26,314 nt of DNA from JAYWFX01 sp043778575 (GCA_043778575.1 JAYWFX010000054.1:1-26314); one strand, 5' to 3'; positions 15,701 through 23,431 are shown, numbered from the stretch's first letter. Made by a program: numbers and translations. The notes: a model not told the origin generated them from the letters alone.

Positions 15701-16722
15701 TTGCAGCTCAGAGCCTTGGTGAGCCAAGTACACAACTTACAATTAGTTCAAAGCACACTTTTGGAGTTGTTACTAAGTCTGACATCACTAATGGTTTACC
15801 TCGAGTGGAGGAGATTTTTGAAGGTAGAATTCCTAAATATATTTCACCCATCGCAACAAATGATGGTGTGATAAAAGCCGTTGAAGGGAGTATCGACAAC
15901 GGATATTTGGTCACAGTTGAAAGTAGTGGTATAATAACTACACTACCTTACAATCAGGTGCAGTCAAAACTTCTAGTCACCAATGGTCAAGAAGTCGATG
16001 ACAAACAATTATTAATGATGAGTAAGGTCGGTGAGGTTACCCAGAGTTTCGCCCAAGGTATTATACACACCACTGAGAACTCAATAACGGTAACCTCAAA
16101 AGAGCTTATTGTTCACGAGTACCAGATAATTCCGGGTATACAGCTTCAATTCAATGTTGGTCAAAAAGTTAGACGTGGTCAGTCCCTAGCTGAAGCTCCG
16201 TTGGATATGCAGAATGTACTTGATATGGTTGGAATTGATGAATTGCAAGAGTATGTGATTCAAGAGTTAATCGGCATCTATAATGCAAACGGTATCTCTG
16301 TGAATGAAAAGCACATTGAGGTTATTATTAGGCAAATGTGTGGAAGAGTTCAGGTTGTCGATCCAGGAGATAGCGATTTAATATCTGGTGATCAACTAGG
16401 ACTAACCTCTGTACTGAGTCAAAATAAGTCGTTTAGAGAAAAAAACCAAAAGGAAATTTTATTTAAAAGAATTGTAACTGGTATTTCAAAAGCTTCACTC
16501 TCAACTGAATCCTTTTTATCAGCCGCTTCTTTTCAAGAGACCTCGCGTGTTCTTGTCGAAGCCGTTACTAGTAAAGCTAAAGATTATTTATTAGGCTTAA
16601 AAGAGAATGTTATTCTTGGGCAATTAATCCCAGCAGGTACAGGATATACCGCATCTATTTCTACTAAGCTTACAGCACCATTAGAAGAGTTTTCTGAACT
16701 GGAAACAATAACTGAAGATTAA
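12760..16722 (+). CDS. rpoC: DNA-directed RNA polymerase subunit beta'
   Basis: 1320 residues, the catalytic largest subunit of RNA polymerase. Zinc site 1 is Cys66, Cys68, Cys81 and Cys84 (CACGKY...CDKC). The lid/rudder region includes GKRVDYSGRSVIIVGP, and the Mg2+-binding NADFDGD is at 548-554 with all three Asp. The bridge helix is near 841-866 (QRKGQADLVLKTADAGYLTRR). Zinc site 2 uses the Cys of DDCSTLQ and CELSRGICIKC. The trigger loop is near 993-1002 (LTISSKHTFG). Residues 150-290 form a lineage-specific, coiled-coil-like stretch in the clamp. The trigger helix and bridge helix differ at several normally invariant positions; the universal His (His999) remains. rpoB does not precede it. 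An RNA methyltransferase-like gene starts one base after the stop. Confidence 0.98.
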   Translation: MPKVAIPSHLKNVESVSLELMSPEEMIDMSFGEVLTAETINYRTGAPQMNGLFCQAIFGPVKDWECACGKYKRYRYAGIICDKCGVQVTHSTVRRERMGHISLAAPCVHPWFLRIIPSRIALILDMKTIDVTKIAYFSAYVVTEINEDLRQEYLSKIEKDSQVRIKQVKLDFDKRFDDISRQFQKDKSTSNFDPENLKTKYESDKEIFKMQQAELVSKIETIAQVAYQELTSLKYKDVITEVMYQELAQKFGPVFKAGIGAEAIDSLLSNINLQTMFDDLKIKLSVAKGQNKKKLSKRFKLVKNFLNFNTKPEWMVLKRIMVLPPDLRPMLQLDGGRFAASDLNELYRRLINRNNRLRKLIQIGAPEVILRNEKRMLQESVEALIDNSARNGKQVMASTGARRPLKSLTDVLKGKQGRFRQNLLGKRVDYSGRSVIIVGPNLKLDQCGLPKDMALELFKPFLMSHAISKSEKGLLSEEHQVYNVHSARRLVESRHPIVYDMLDEVIADKCVLLNRAPTLHRLSFIAFRPILVEGKAIQLHPLVCKAFNADFDGDQMAVHLPITIKAQQEARELMLATKNLLKPASGDLIMEGNQDLHLGVYYLTFAQLDGVEPRLLPSFSSQNEAILAFKNGHITVSQPIQIKGVKSLTARTVTTVGRVIFNNCLPDGYPFQNETYTKKNYSGLLNNLYHSAGQDVTAKTLDIIKDVLFFYATASGISASCDDLTIPVGKQDVLVKAREKVSYIQSAFEDDGLMTEIERYRQVVNVWRSASETIAKMTENQMSNDKNIDIIIKSGARGNVSQLNLMVGIRGLSVDASGRIIELPAQHGYLEGLNGLEYFISMKGQRKGQADLVLKTADAGYLTRRLVDVAQNVIVMADDCSTLQGVTINKENSARINRTIWDRIYGRYLAQDIIFNKKTLALRNDLVDFVLLAKLREYDLDNLIVRTSTKCELSRGICIKCYGIDFSTHKPVTEGSTVGIIAAQSLGEPSTQLTISSKHTFGVVTKSDITNGLPRVEEIFEGRIPKYISPIATNDGVIKAVEGSIDNGYLVTVESSGIITTLPYNQVQSKLLVTNGQEVDDKQLLMMSKVGEVTQSFAQGIIHTTENSITVTSKELIVHEYQIIPGIQLQFNVGQKVRRGQSLAEAPLDMQNVLDMVGIDELQEYVIQELIGIYNANGISVNEKHIEVIIRQMCGRVQVVDPGDSDLISGDQLGLTSVLSQNKSFREKNQKEILFKRIVTGISKASLSTESFLSAASFQETSRVLVEAVTSKAKDYLLGLKENVILGQLIPAGTGYTASISTKLTAPLEEFSELETITED

Positions 16723-16723
16723 T

Positions 16724-17890
16724 GTGAATCAATTTAATTATGCGTATTGTCTTGGGCATCAACCATCGGTTGGAGTTTCTGAAATATTATCTAATCATAA
16801 AGTAGAAGAATACAGCATATCTAAAGACGGAAAAAGTCTATACACAAACACACTTCTTGATATACAAAAGCTTGGTTCTGTAAGGTATGTTCTAAAATAT
16901 ATCAACACCACTAAAACAATTGGAGACGCTATCAATTTTATATGTGATGAGATAAGTAGTTCTGAGGATAAAAAAAGAAGAATAGGTGTGATCGTTCCAC
17001 TGCAGTTTCATTCTCAAGTCCTTCAGGATTTAAAAAAAGTCGTGAAACATGTATCTTTAGTTAAATCTGAGTTTGATTACACATTTGGACACTGGAAGTC
17101 TACTAAAAATTGGTATGTAATCAATAAACATGGAAACAGTGTGCTCCTTTGGAAAGTACATGCAGTTTTCGACCAACAGTTTTGGGCTGAGATGGATGTA
17201 AAACTACCATACTCCGACATGAGACGTGGTATTATTAACTTAAAACTAGCAAGAACTCTAGGTACATTCTCTACAAAAGATATTTGTTGGGATCCGTTTT
17301 GCGGTTTAGGTAGAGTCGTAGCAGCTAATTTGGATAAGAAAAAAGAGTGGTATGCTTCTGATATTGACAATCTCACTAAAGAGGTTATTCGGAACGTTGT
17401 CCAAGCCAAATTTCTTTTTGCTTCTAGAAAACATACTGAAATCGGTGATACTTTTAAGTCAGTTTTTGTGTGCAATGCAGAACATTTTAATAACATTGAA
17501 AAAACAGTCGATCTAGCCCGAACCTCAATTGTAACTGAAGGATTTTTAGGTAAAAATTTTAATTCTCAACCTACACTCAAGGATATAAATGAGCAGATGA
17601 GAAATTTGTCAAAAATGTGGTCAAATGTATTGCAGCAAGCACAGGTTTATCGTATTCCTGAATTAGTTTTTTGTTTGCCGTACTACCATCTTCCAAAAAA
17701 CATTGATAAGCTAGCTGAGCATCTACTTTATGAGATAGATGGTAATGATATTATACCTCAGTTTCAAAACGAACTAGCTAACAAGTTTGGTTATGTGGCT
17801 GACAAAATTGACAACACAAAATCATTTCTGCTGTATTCTCGACCAAATAGTTTTGTTGGTCATTGTATAGTAAAACTTACTTTGATATAA
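16724..17890 (+). CDS. THUMP/Trm11-like putative RNA (or DNA) methyltransferase
   Basis: 388 residues starting at a GTG one base after the rpoC stop. The C-terminal half is a Rossmann-type methyltransferase. PYSDMRRGIINLKLARTLG (162-180) matches the 'R...hPa.l...lAr.m' lead-in of UPF0020/Trm11 enzymes. WDPFCGLGRVV (189-199) is the SAM-binding motif I, usually DPfcGsGt, and YASDIDN (210-216) follows. Where most relatives have a catalytic D/N-PPY motif, this one has IVTEGFLG (269-276), resembling the TEPYLG variant I associate with bacterial Trm11-like homologues. Residues 1-155 would be the substrate-binding (THUMP-like) part, poorly conserved. Likely substrate is tRNA guanosine, but this is inferred from the family. 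It is almost certainly cotranscribed with rpoC. Confidence 0.75.
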   Translation: MNQFNYAYCLGHQPSVGVSEILSNHKVEEYSISKDGKSLYTNTLLDIQKLGSVRYVLKYINTTKTIGDAINFICDEISSSEDKKRRIGVIVPLQFHSQVLQDLKKVVKHVSLVKSEFDYTFGHWKSTKNWYVINKHGNSVLLWKVHAVFDQQFWAEMDVKLPYSDMRRGIINLKLARTLGTFSTKDICWDPFCGLGRVVAANLDKKKEWYASDIDNLTKEVIRNVVQAKFLFASRKHTEIGDTFKSVFVCNAEHFNNIEKTVDLARTSIVTEGFLGKNFNSQPTLKDINEQMRNLSKMWSNVLQQAQVYRIPELVFCLPYYHLPKNIDKLAEHLLYEIDGNDIIPQFQNELANKFGYVADKIDNTKSFLLYSRPNSFVGHCIVKLTLI

Positions 17891-17892
17891 CA

Positions 17893-19038
17893 ATGGGTAT
17901 GATACGAATTAAAACACAAAACATACTTATATTTTTATGCGTTATTTTGACCATAACCAGTGGTGTTTTGCTTTTTGATAGATACTTCCCAGTAATACCA
18001 AACATTGGCAGTGGAGAGAGAAAACAGGAGGTAGAAAGATTCATCAGAAATCAAAGCCTGTATAGTTTACCAACTGGTGAAAAAGTGGTTCAAGGTGAAC
18101 TCAAAGGTATTGTTGCTAGCTTAGATGATAAATATAGTGAGTATCAAACCGTTGAGGAACAAAAAAGATTTCAAGACTCAGTAAATCAAAGATATGTTGG
18201 AATAGGGGTAAAGTTTGAAAACAAAGATGGTAATTTAGTTGCTGCTAAAATCATTGATAATTCACCAGCAAAATCAGTTGGTATTATGATTGGTGATGTA
18301 CTCAAACAAGTTAATGATAGCTCCGTAGATAACTTTAATGATACCAGTGAGGTAATCAACAGTATTCGAGGGGATGTTGATACTACGGTTCGGATTATAA
18401 TTCAAAGGAATAATCAAGAGATGAGTTTTGTTATCACCCGTAAAAGAGTTGAGAATGACCTAGTAACTTTTGAAATTCAAAACCAAGTTGCTATAATCAC
18501 CATCAGTTCTTTTGGCCAAGGACTCGGCAGTAAAATGACTGAGATAATGAAAACTATAAACAACTCAAATCCGCAGATAAAAGCTATGATAGTTGATGTA
18601 AGAGGTAATAGTGGTGGCCTACTGGATGAGGCTGTTGTAGTGATGAGCTGTTTTGTAAAACCTGAAACGGTAGTAGTGAAAGAAAAAAGTAGATACGGTT
18701 CGTTAGAGCTAAAGACTAAAGATCAAGGTCAATTGTTGCCAAATACTCCAATATATCTGCTGACAGATGGTGGTACGGCTTCTGCCAGTGAGATTCTGGT
18801 AGGTGCTCTACAAGATTTGTCAGGTGCAAAGTCGGTTGGTCAAAAAACATATGGTAAGGGTGTCGTTCAAAAGCTTTTTCAACTTCAAGGGGGAGATACT
18901 CTAAAACTGACCGTATCTGAGTGGCTTACTCCTAAAAATCGTCAGATTGATAAAAAAGGAATAGATCCAGATATAAAAGTTAAAGTAAAAGATAATTCAT
19001 TTGCAGTGGCTATGGAGGAAATCAAAAAAATACCTTAA
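17893..19038 (+). CDS. ctpA: S41-family C-terminal processing protease with PDZ domain
   Basis: 381 residues from the ATG at 17893, two bases after the methyltransferase stop; an upstream TTG at 17863 inside the previous gene is unlikely. An N-terminal membrane anchor (about 8-30, NILIFLCVILTITSGVLLF) places the protein outside the membrane. A PDZ domain (about 95-175) has YVGIGVKFE and NSPAKSVGIMIGDVL. The S41 domain shows DVRGNSGGLLDEAV, GGTASASEIL with the nucleophile Ser297, and KTYGKGVVQ with Lys322 and Gln326, the Ser/Lys/Gln spacing (25 and 4) of Tsp/CtpB. It cleaves exported proteins at or near C-termini. It ends three bases from the stop of the convergent fmt gene. Confidence 0.93.
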   Translation: MGMIRIKTQNILIFLCVILTITSGVLLFDRYFPVIPNIGSGERKQEVERFIRNQSLYSLPTGEKVVQGELKGIVASLDDKYSEYQTVEEQKRFQDSVNQRYVGIGVKFENKDGNLVAAKIIDNSPAKSVGIMIGDVLKQVNDSSVDNFNDTSEVINSIRGDVDTTVRIIIQRNNQEMSFVITRKRVENDLVTFEIQNQVAIITISSFGQGLGSKMTEIMKTINNSNPQIKAMIVDVRGNSGGLLDEAVVVMSCFVKPETVVVKEKSRYGSLELKTKDQGQLLPNTPIYLLTDGGTASASEILVGALQDLSGAKSVGQKTYGKGVVQKLFQLQGGDTLKLTVSEWLTPKNRQIDKKGIDPDIKVKVKDNSFAVAMEEIKKIP

Positions 19039-19041
19039 ATT

Positions 19042-19989
19042 TTATCTTGTAAACAAATAGCCGTCTAATTTTATTTTTCTACCGCCAGTTAATCCAATCT
19101 GTGTAACCCTAAGTAGCGTGCCAGATTTACATTTTATGTACACTTTTTGCTTTCTATGAAACCTAGTCTGGATCCAAACATCGTCCTCGTACTGAATAGT
19201 TTCTTCAGTGTGAATACCTTTTATCGATCCAGTTAGCTGAACAATTTTAACTGTGTCGTGAAAATGCACATTATCAATTATATGTATTCCGGGAAAGGAA
19301 AAAAAAGCACGCCATTTATTATATATCTCGCCAGATTCACTAGATTGTATATCTATAAAACCGTCAGATTTTTGGATTTTGTGACAAAACGTAGCCTTGT
19401 TCTGATCTTGTGAAAATTGTATGTTATTCTGAATTCTATTTTCGACAGCTTCCCCCCATGTTTCTACCCCTAATTGCTGCATATCCATAGCAATATCTGT
19501 AAATGTACTATTAGGATACACATGATATTTTTTTTGCAGCAGTATATCTCCCTCGTCCATGTTTTTTGTCATGATTATCCAGCTGAGTGCAGATTCTGTG
19601 TCACCGTGTAAAATACTGCTTTGAATAGGTGTTGCTCCTCTGTATTTTGGTAGATTGCTAGGGTGCCAATTTATGAAGCCATATTTTGGGTGGTTTAGTA
19701 TTTCTTGAGAGATGATTTGACCAAATGAAGCCACAATGCAAATGTCTATGTCACCAAAAAGACTCATAAATTCTTCAAATTCGTGATTAATTTTTTTAGG
19801 TGTAAAAACAGTAATGTTATTTTCTTGAGCAAACTGGGAGATTGGATTGCGAAATATTTTACCTCTCAAAAGTGTGTCAGGCTGTGTAACCACACCAACA
19901 AGATTATGATTACTGTCTAGTATAGACTTTGCTAGTTGCACTACAAACTGAGATGACCCAAAAAAAACAATACGCAGTATTTTATCCAT
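19042..19989 (-). CDS. fmt: Methionyl-tRNA formyltransferase
   Basis: 315 residues; formylates initiator Met-tRNA using 10-formyltetrahydrofolate. The N-terminal Rossmann domain starts RIVFFGSSQFVVQLAKSIL. The catalytic triad is Asn107 and His109 in INWHPSNLPKYRGATPIQ and Asp145 in NMDEGDIL. SNLPKYRG is the family SLLPxYRG loop with Leu to Asn. The C-terminal OB-like domain (about 205-315) contains WRAFFSFPGIHI and is kept, arguing for true Fmt rather than a sugar formyltransferase. It lies 21 bases behind the LysM/M23 gene on the same strand and is probably its operon partner. Confidence 0.93.
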   Translation of the reverse strand: MDKILRIVFFGSSQFVVQLAKSILDSNHNLVGVVTQPDTLLRGKIFRNPISQFAQENNITVFTPKKINHEFEEFMSLFGDIDICIVASFGQIISQEILNHPKYGFINWHPSNLPKYRGATPIQSSILHGDTESALSWIIMTKNMDEGDILLQKKYHVYPNSTFTDIAMDMQQLGVETWGEAVENRIQNNIQFSQDQNKATFCHKIQKSDGFIDIQSSESGEIYNKWRAFFSFPGIHIIDNVHFHDTVKIVQLTGSIKGIHTEETIQYEDDVWIQTRFHRKQKVYIKCKSGTLLRVTQIGLTGGRKIKLDGYLFTR

Positions 19990-20010
19990 AGTTTCTTGTT
20001 ATAGTTGTTA

Positions 20011-21513
20011 TTATGGTAAGTAGGGTAGTGGGTCAACCTGCACTCCATTTTCAACAACCTCAAAATGTAAATGAGTCCCAGTAGAATAACCTGTACTACC
20101 CATTTGACCTATGGCTTGCCCTTGCGAAACAGACTGACCCTCTTGAACATATATATTTTGCATATGTGCATATAGTGTCTCTTGCCCGTTTCCATGCCTA
20201 ATTTTAACCATCAGCCCATACCCGACGACTTGATACCGTGATACTTGTGAGACTATTCCACTTTTTGCAGCCACTATTGCTGGTGCTGAGAAATTTGCTA
20301 TATCACAACCTTTATGATAACTAGAATAGCAGCGACTAATGGATCCAGTTGTAGGCCATATCATCTTATTTTCTGACTGTATATTAGTGTTCAAATTTTT
20401 CGGTGTTATTACAATCGCTTGACTGGCTAAATTCAAGGTACGAGATTTTTCTAGTTCCATCTGCCTATTCTTAGCTTCCTCATCCTCTTTAGCTTTCTTC
20501 TTGTTGGACTCTGCTGTATTTATCTGCAATACTTTTTCAAAATCTATCGTCGGAATAAGAATCAAAGTGTCTTTGTGAAAGAGATTAGACGCATTATCAT
20601 AATTCCCTGAGTTTTCATCCACCACTTGAGCTTTGTTTATGCCATATAACTCCTCAATTTTTTCTGGGGTTGTGTCTTCTTGGTTACTGTAAATATATCC
20701 GTCAAGCCACGGCAGGTACAGTTTTTGACTTGGTTGTAATTCACTATTCAAGTTGTTATTAAAAATAACTGTCGCTAAGTTAAGGCCGTATAGTTCTGAT
20801 ATAGACTCACGAGTTTCTCCTTGTTTTACTTCGTGAAGTGCAATTTTTTGGATTTTTGTGGTTGTTGTACTGATTTTATTTGCATCAAAGCTAGCTAATC
20901 CACTTTCAGATACTTTTGTGTTTGCGATTGTTATTATTGAGTTATCTTGAATATATCGTTGTAGTAAACTAGTTTTTGTATTGTTTTGATTTGATAGTAT
21001 AGGTAAAATATACAAACAACCAAGAGACGCAAAAACTATCACACTAAGATACATACACTTCAAGGTGTTAAACATATTAAATATAACAGATCTCAGGCTA
21101 GCTATAGAATGAAGTGTATTAATTTTAGACTCAAGCAACCAAAACTCTCGACCTTTTTTAGTTAAAAGTATGTGTATAATTTGGTTCGTTCTGTTTTTAC
21201 AGTCAAAAACCCTATCAGGAATAATTAGTATTTGATGCAGCAAAGCGCAGATGAACAAATAACCTTGATATGTAAAATTACTAAACGCTGAATGCACTAT
21301 ACTCACCGCACAAATAATAAACGTTTTACTAACGTGTACTATTTGATGTGTTTGGTCTACAGGATGGCTGTTTTTGGAGTTACTATTTTCTTCAGAACTA
21401 TAGACAGGTATAATATCGCTAAACATTCTTTTTTGTCTAAAAGCTGAAGATATCAAAACAAAATTTGGAATATATTTCTGTGTTCTTCGGACTAGTTTCT
21501 GTGATAAAGACAT
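20011..21513 (-). CDS. Membrane-anchored LysM and M23 peptidase-domain protein
   Basis: From the ATG at 21513 it is 500 residues; an upstream ATG at 21588 is in frame but lies beyond the promoter, while AGAAAGGA 8 bases before 21513 is a good Shine-Dalgarno. The N-terminal part has hydrophobic stretches at about 64-99 and a clear membrane helix at about 153-173. Outside it come a LysM module (about 227-268, HEVKQGETRESISELYGLN) and a second weaker LysM-like segment. A Lys/Glu-rich coiled stretch (around 345-365) leads to an M23 domain. The zinc motifs are complete: HKGCD (His400, Asp404), YAHM and THLHFEV (His483). It should therefore be an active peptidoglycan endopeptidase, cutting the cell's own wall or that of a partner cell. 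Confidence 0.9.
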   Translation of the reverse strand: MSLSQKLVRRTQKYIPNFVLISSAFRQKRMFSDIIPVYSSEENSNSKNSHPVDQTHQIVHVSKTFIICAVSIVHSAFSNFTYQGYLFICALLHQILIIPDRVFDCKNRTNQIIHILLTKKGREFWLLESKINTLHSIASLRSVIFNMFNTLKCMYLSVIVFASLGCLYILPILSNQNNTKTSLLQRYIQDNSIITIANTKVSESGLASFDANKISTTTTKIQKIALHEVKQGETRESISELYGLNLATVIFNNNLNSELQPSQKLYLPWLDGYIYSNQEDTTPEKIEELYGINKAQVVDENSGNYDNASNLFHKDTLILIPTIDFEKVLQINTAESNKKKAKEDEEAKNRQMELEKSRTLNLASQAIVITPKNLNTNIQSENKMIWPTTGSISRCYSSYHKGCDIANFSAPAIVAAKSGIVSQVSRYQVVGYGLMVKIRHGNGQETLYAHMQNIYVQEGQSVSQGQAIGQMGSTGYSTGTHLHFEVVENGVQVDPLPYLP

Positions 21514-21536
21514 ACTCTCGTTCCTTTCTCTAGTGA

Positions 21537-21564
21537 GATATAGGAGGGGGTCGAATGATATCAA
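21537..21564 (-). promoter_or_regulatory. Sigma70-type promoter of the LysM/M23 gene
   Basis: On the minus strand TTGATA (21564-21559) and TATATC (21542-21537) are 16 bases apart. The predicted start near 21530 leaves about 17 bases to the ATG at 21513, including the AAAGGA ribosome-binding site. This decides the start in favour of 21513. Confidence 0.5.
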
Positions 21565-21608
21565 GCACAAGTTGGGGTGAGTTGTCAAATACGGGTCAGC
21601 TCATACCG

Positions 21609-21637
21609 TTGAAACTACGCTTGCGTGAAAGTAAAAT
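21609..21637 (+). promoter_or_regulatory. Sigma70-type promoter of comM
   Basis: TTGAAA (21609-21614), 17-base spacer, TAAAAT (21632-21637), both 5/6. The predicted start near 21644 gives a 13-base leader to the ATG at 21657. An in-frame ATG at 21636 overlaps the -10 box and is therefore not the start. Confidence 0.6.
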
Positions 21638-21656
21638 GTGTGTCTACAAAATCAAT

Positions 21657-23198
21657 ATGATTAGCCGTTTGTTTACAGCCACAACTCAGGGAATTCAGGC
21701 TCAGATCATAGAAGTAGAGGTGGATTTATCACCAAGTTTACCGATGATGGTTGTTGTTGGATTAGCTGACAAAGCCGTTCAGGAAAGCAAAGAAAGAATT
21801 CGTTCAGGAATTAAACAGTCTGGATATGAGTTTCCTTTGGGCAAAATAACAATAAACTTAGCGCCTGCTGATATTGTGAAATCAGGAAGTAGTTTTGATG
21901 TGCCTATGGCTGTGGGTATTCTCAGGTTGTCAGGTGAAATTATTGGTAATATCTCGGAGAAGAGTATTTTTCTAGGTGAATTAGCCCTCGATGGAGGAGT
22001 TCGCAAGGTTAATGGTGTATTAACTATTTGTTTGTGGGCTAAACACAATGGTTTTACTGAGGTATTTGTCCCTACAGAAAATTTATCTGAGGCAAGTCTA
22101 ATCACAGGAATAACTATTCGTCCCTTTTCTAAACTCTCAGAACTAGTTCTACACTTAAACAACAAATGCTTAATTACTCCGATAGAGCCAATTTCAATCT
22201 CATCACTAATGGAGTCGGAATCGCATGATGCGGATACTCTTTTCCCAAACGATATAGCATATGTGAAAGGTCAAGCGGTGGCTAAGCGAGCTTTGGAGAT
22301 TGCTGCGAGTGGTGGACACAACGTGCTTTTGATAGGTCAACCCGGCTCTGGAAAAACATTATTAGCACGAAGTTACTCAACAATTTTACCCAGACTTACA
22401 GAACATGAAATTATCGAGTCAACACAATTGTACTCAGTTGCTGGTTTATTAAAATCTGGAGAAATCATAACTAAACGACCGTTTCGTGCTCCACATCACA
22501 GTAGTTCGCATGTGGCATTAGTTGGTGGTGGTAGTAAAATAAGACCGGGAGAAATTTCACTAGCTCATCGTGGTGTCTTGTTTTTAGATGAGTTTCCAGA
22601 GTTTGGAAGGGAAACAATAGAAGCGCTCAGACAACCTCTAGAAGATGGTTTTGTAACTATTTCTCGGGCAAGTGGGTCAGTAGAATACCCAAGCAGATTT
22701 TATCTCATTGCTGCAGCCAATCCCACACCAAGTGGTTTTGATGTTGATGACCCAGACGGTGCTAATATTCCTCAAAATCGTGCTGCTGTAGCTAGGTATC
22801 AAGCAAAGTTTAGTGGACCCATTCTTGATCGTATAGATCTCCAAGTAGATGTAAACAGGCCCACCAAAGACGAATTACAAACTATGGATTTGGGTGAAAA
22901 GTCTGTTGATATAGCGAAGCGAGTTCAAAAAGCCCGGGATATACAAACAAAACGATTTGAAAAAGAAAATATCGTAACAAATGGCGAAATGAGTCTCAGA
23001 TTGGTAGAAAAATATTGCGTTTTGGATGAGCCCTGTAAAAAGCTTATGAGTCAAGCAATTGATAAATTTAAACTTTCAGCCCGTAGCTATGTGCGAATTC
23101 TTAAACTAAGTAGGACTATTGCTGACTTGGACGACTCAGAAAATATTTTATTGAGACATCTAGCTGAATCTCTTCAGTATCGTGGAAGATGGGGATAA
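21657..23198 (+). CDS. comM: ComM/YifB-family Mg-chelatase-like AAA+ ATPase
   Basis: From 21657 it is 513 residues, opening MISRLFTATTQGIQAQIIEVEVDLSP as the family does ('mlarvysaallGi.a..veVEvdls.G'). The N-terminal S5-like domain continues with GLADKAVQESKERIRSGIK, FPLGKITINLAPAD and FDVPMAVGIL. The AAA+ core has Walker A IGQPGSGKTLLAR, the FRAPHHSSSHVALVGGG block, Walker B GVLFLDEFPEF and an arginine-rich sensor region. The C-terminal SARSYVRILKLSRTIADLD completes it. In naturally competent bacteria ComM is a helicase that extends branch migration during integration of incoming DNA. Its presence with pilB suggests DNA uptake. It is divergent from the LysM/M23 gene. Confidence 0.95.
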   Translation: MISRLFTATTQGIQAQIIEVEVDLSPSLPMMVVVGLADKAVQESKERIRSGIKQSGYEFPLGKITINLAPADIVKSGSSFDVPMAVGILRLSGEIIGNISEKSIFLGELALDGGVRKVNGVLTICLWAKHNGFTEVFVPTENLSEASLITGITIRPFSKLSELVLHLNNKCLITPIEPISISSLMESESHDADTLFPNDIAYVKGQAVAKRALEIAASGGHNVLLIGQPGSGKTLLARSYSTILPRLTEHEIIESTQLYSVAGLLKSGEIITKRPFRAPHHSSSHVALVGGGSKIRPGEISLAHRGVLFLDEFPEFGRETIEALRQPLEDGFVTISRASGSVEYPSRFYLIAAANPTPSGFDVDDPDGANIPQNRAAVARYQAKFSGPILDRIDLQVDVNRPTKDELQTMDLGEKSVDIAKRVQKARDIQTKRFEKENIVTNGEMSLRLVEKYCVLDEPCKKLMSQAIDKFKLSARSYVRILKLSRTIADLDDSENILLRHLAESLQYRGRWG

Positions 23199-23221
23199 GT
23201 GTTTGTTATATATTTGACCAT

Positions 23222-23247
23222 AAAAAAAGACCATCTGTGATCAGTGG
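23222..23247 (-). terminator. Rho-independent terminator of the tRNA-Gln gene
   Basis: Read on the minus strand, CCACTG pairs with CAG-A-TGG (one bulged A) around the loop ATCA, followed by TC and seven T. It begins about 30 bases after the tRNA 3' end. The same hairpin could serve comM from the other side, where it is followed by a weaker T-rich stretch. Confidence 0.6.
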
Positions 23248-23276
23248 AATTTAGATTTTTGATAAAGTGTTTGTAT

Positions 23277-23350
23277 TGGTTCGGGGACAGGGATTCGAAC
23301 CCCGGTTAGCGGAATCAGAACCCGCTGTCCTACCCCTAGACGATCCCCGA
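23277..23350 (-). tRNA. tRNA-Gln (anticodon CUG)
   Basis: The 74-base minus-strand gene folds as a full cloverleaf. The acceptor is TCGGGGA/TCCCCGA, the D arm GTCTAGGGGTAGGAC, the anticodon stem GCGGG/TCCGC with loop TTCTGAT (anticodon CTG, reading CAG), and the T arm CGGGG-TTCGAAT-CCCTG. The discriminator is A and the CCA end is encoded (23279-23277). U1-A72 is typical of bacterial tRNA-Gln and is a recognition element for the GatCAB amidotransferase; the rest of the body, especially GTCTAGGGG, resembles tRNA-Glu. That combination fits the indirect route in which GluRS mischarges tRNA-Gln. Confidence 0.95.
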
Positions 23351-23360
23351 ATATACTAGA

Positions 23361-23411
23361 GTTAGGTTACGAAATGTAAAAATTGTCAAGAAACTAAATT
23401 TGGGATATATT
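23361..23411. promoter_or_regulatory. Back-to-back promoters sharing one -35 element
   Basis: Plus strand: TTGTCA (23383-23388), 17 bases, TATATT (23406-23411), predicted start near 23418, 14 bases before the ATG at 23432. Minus strand: TTGACA (23389-23384), 17 bases, CCTAAC (23366-23361), leading into the tRNA gene. The two -35 boxes are the two strands of the same TTGTCAA, so polymerase can probably occupy only one direction at a time. The tRNA -10 is weak (3/6). Confidence 0.5.
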
Positions 23412-23431
23412 TCGTCTATAACAAAAACAGT

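Noticed and set aside
21514..21656. Upstream starts of the LysM/M23 gene (21588) and of comM (21555, 21636)
   Set aside because: They lie upstream of or within the predicted promoters, and the conserved N-termini and one Shine-Dalgarno site support 21513 and 21657.
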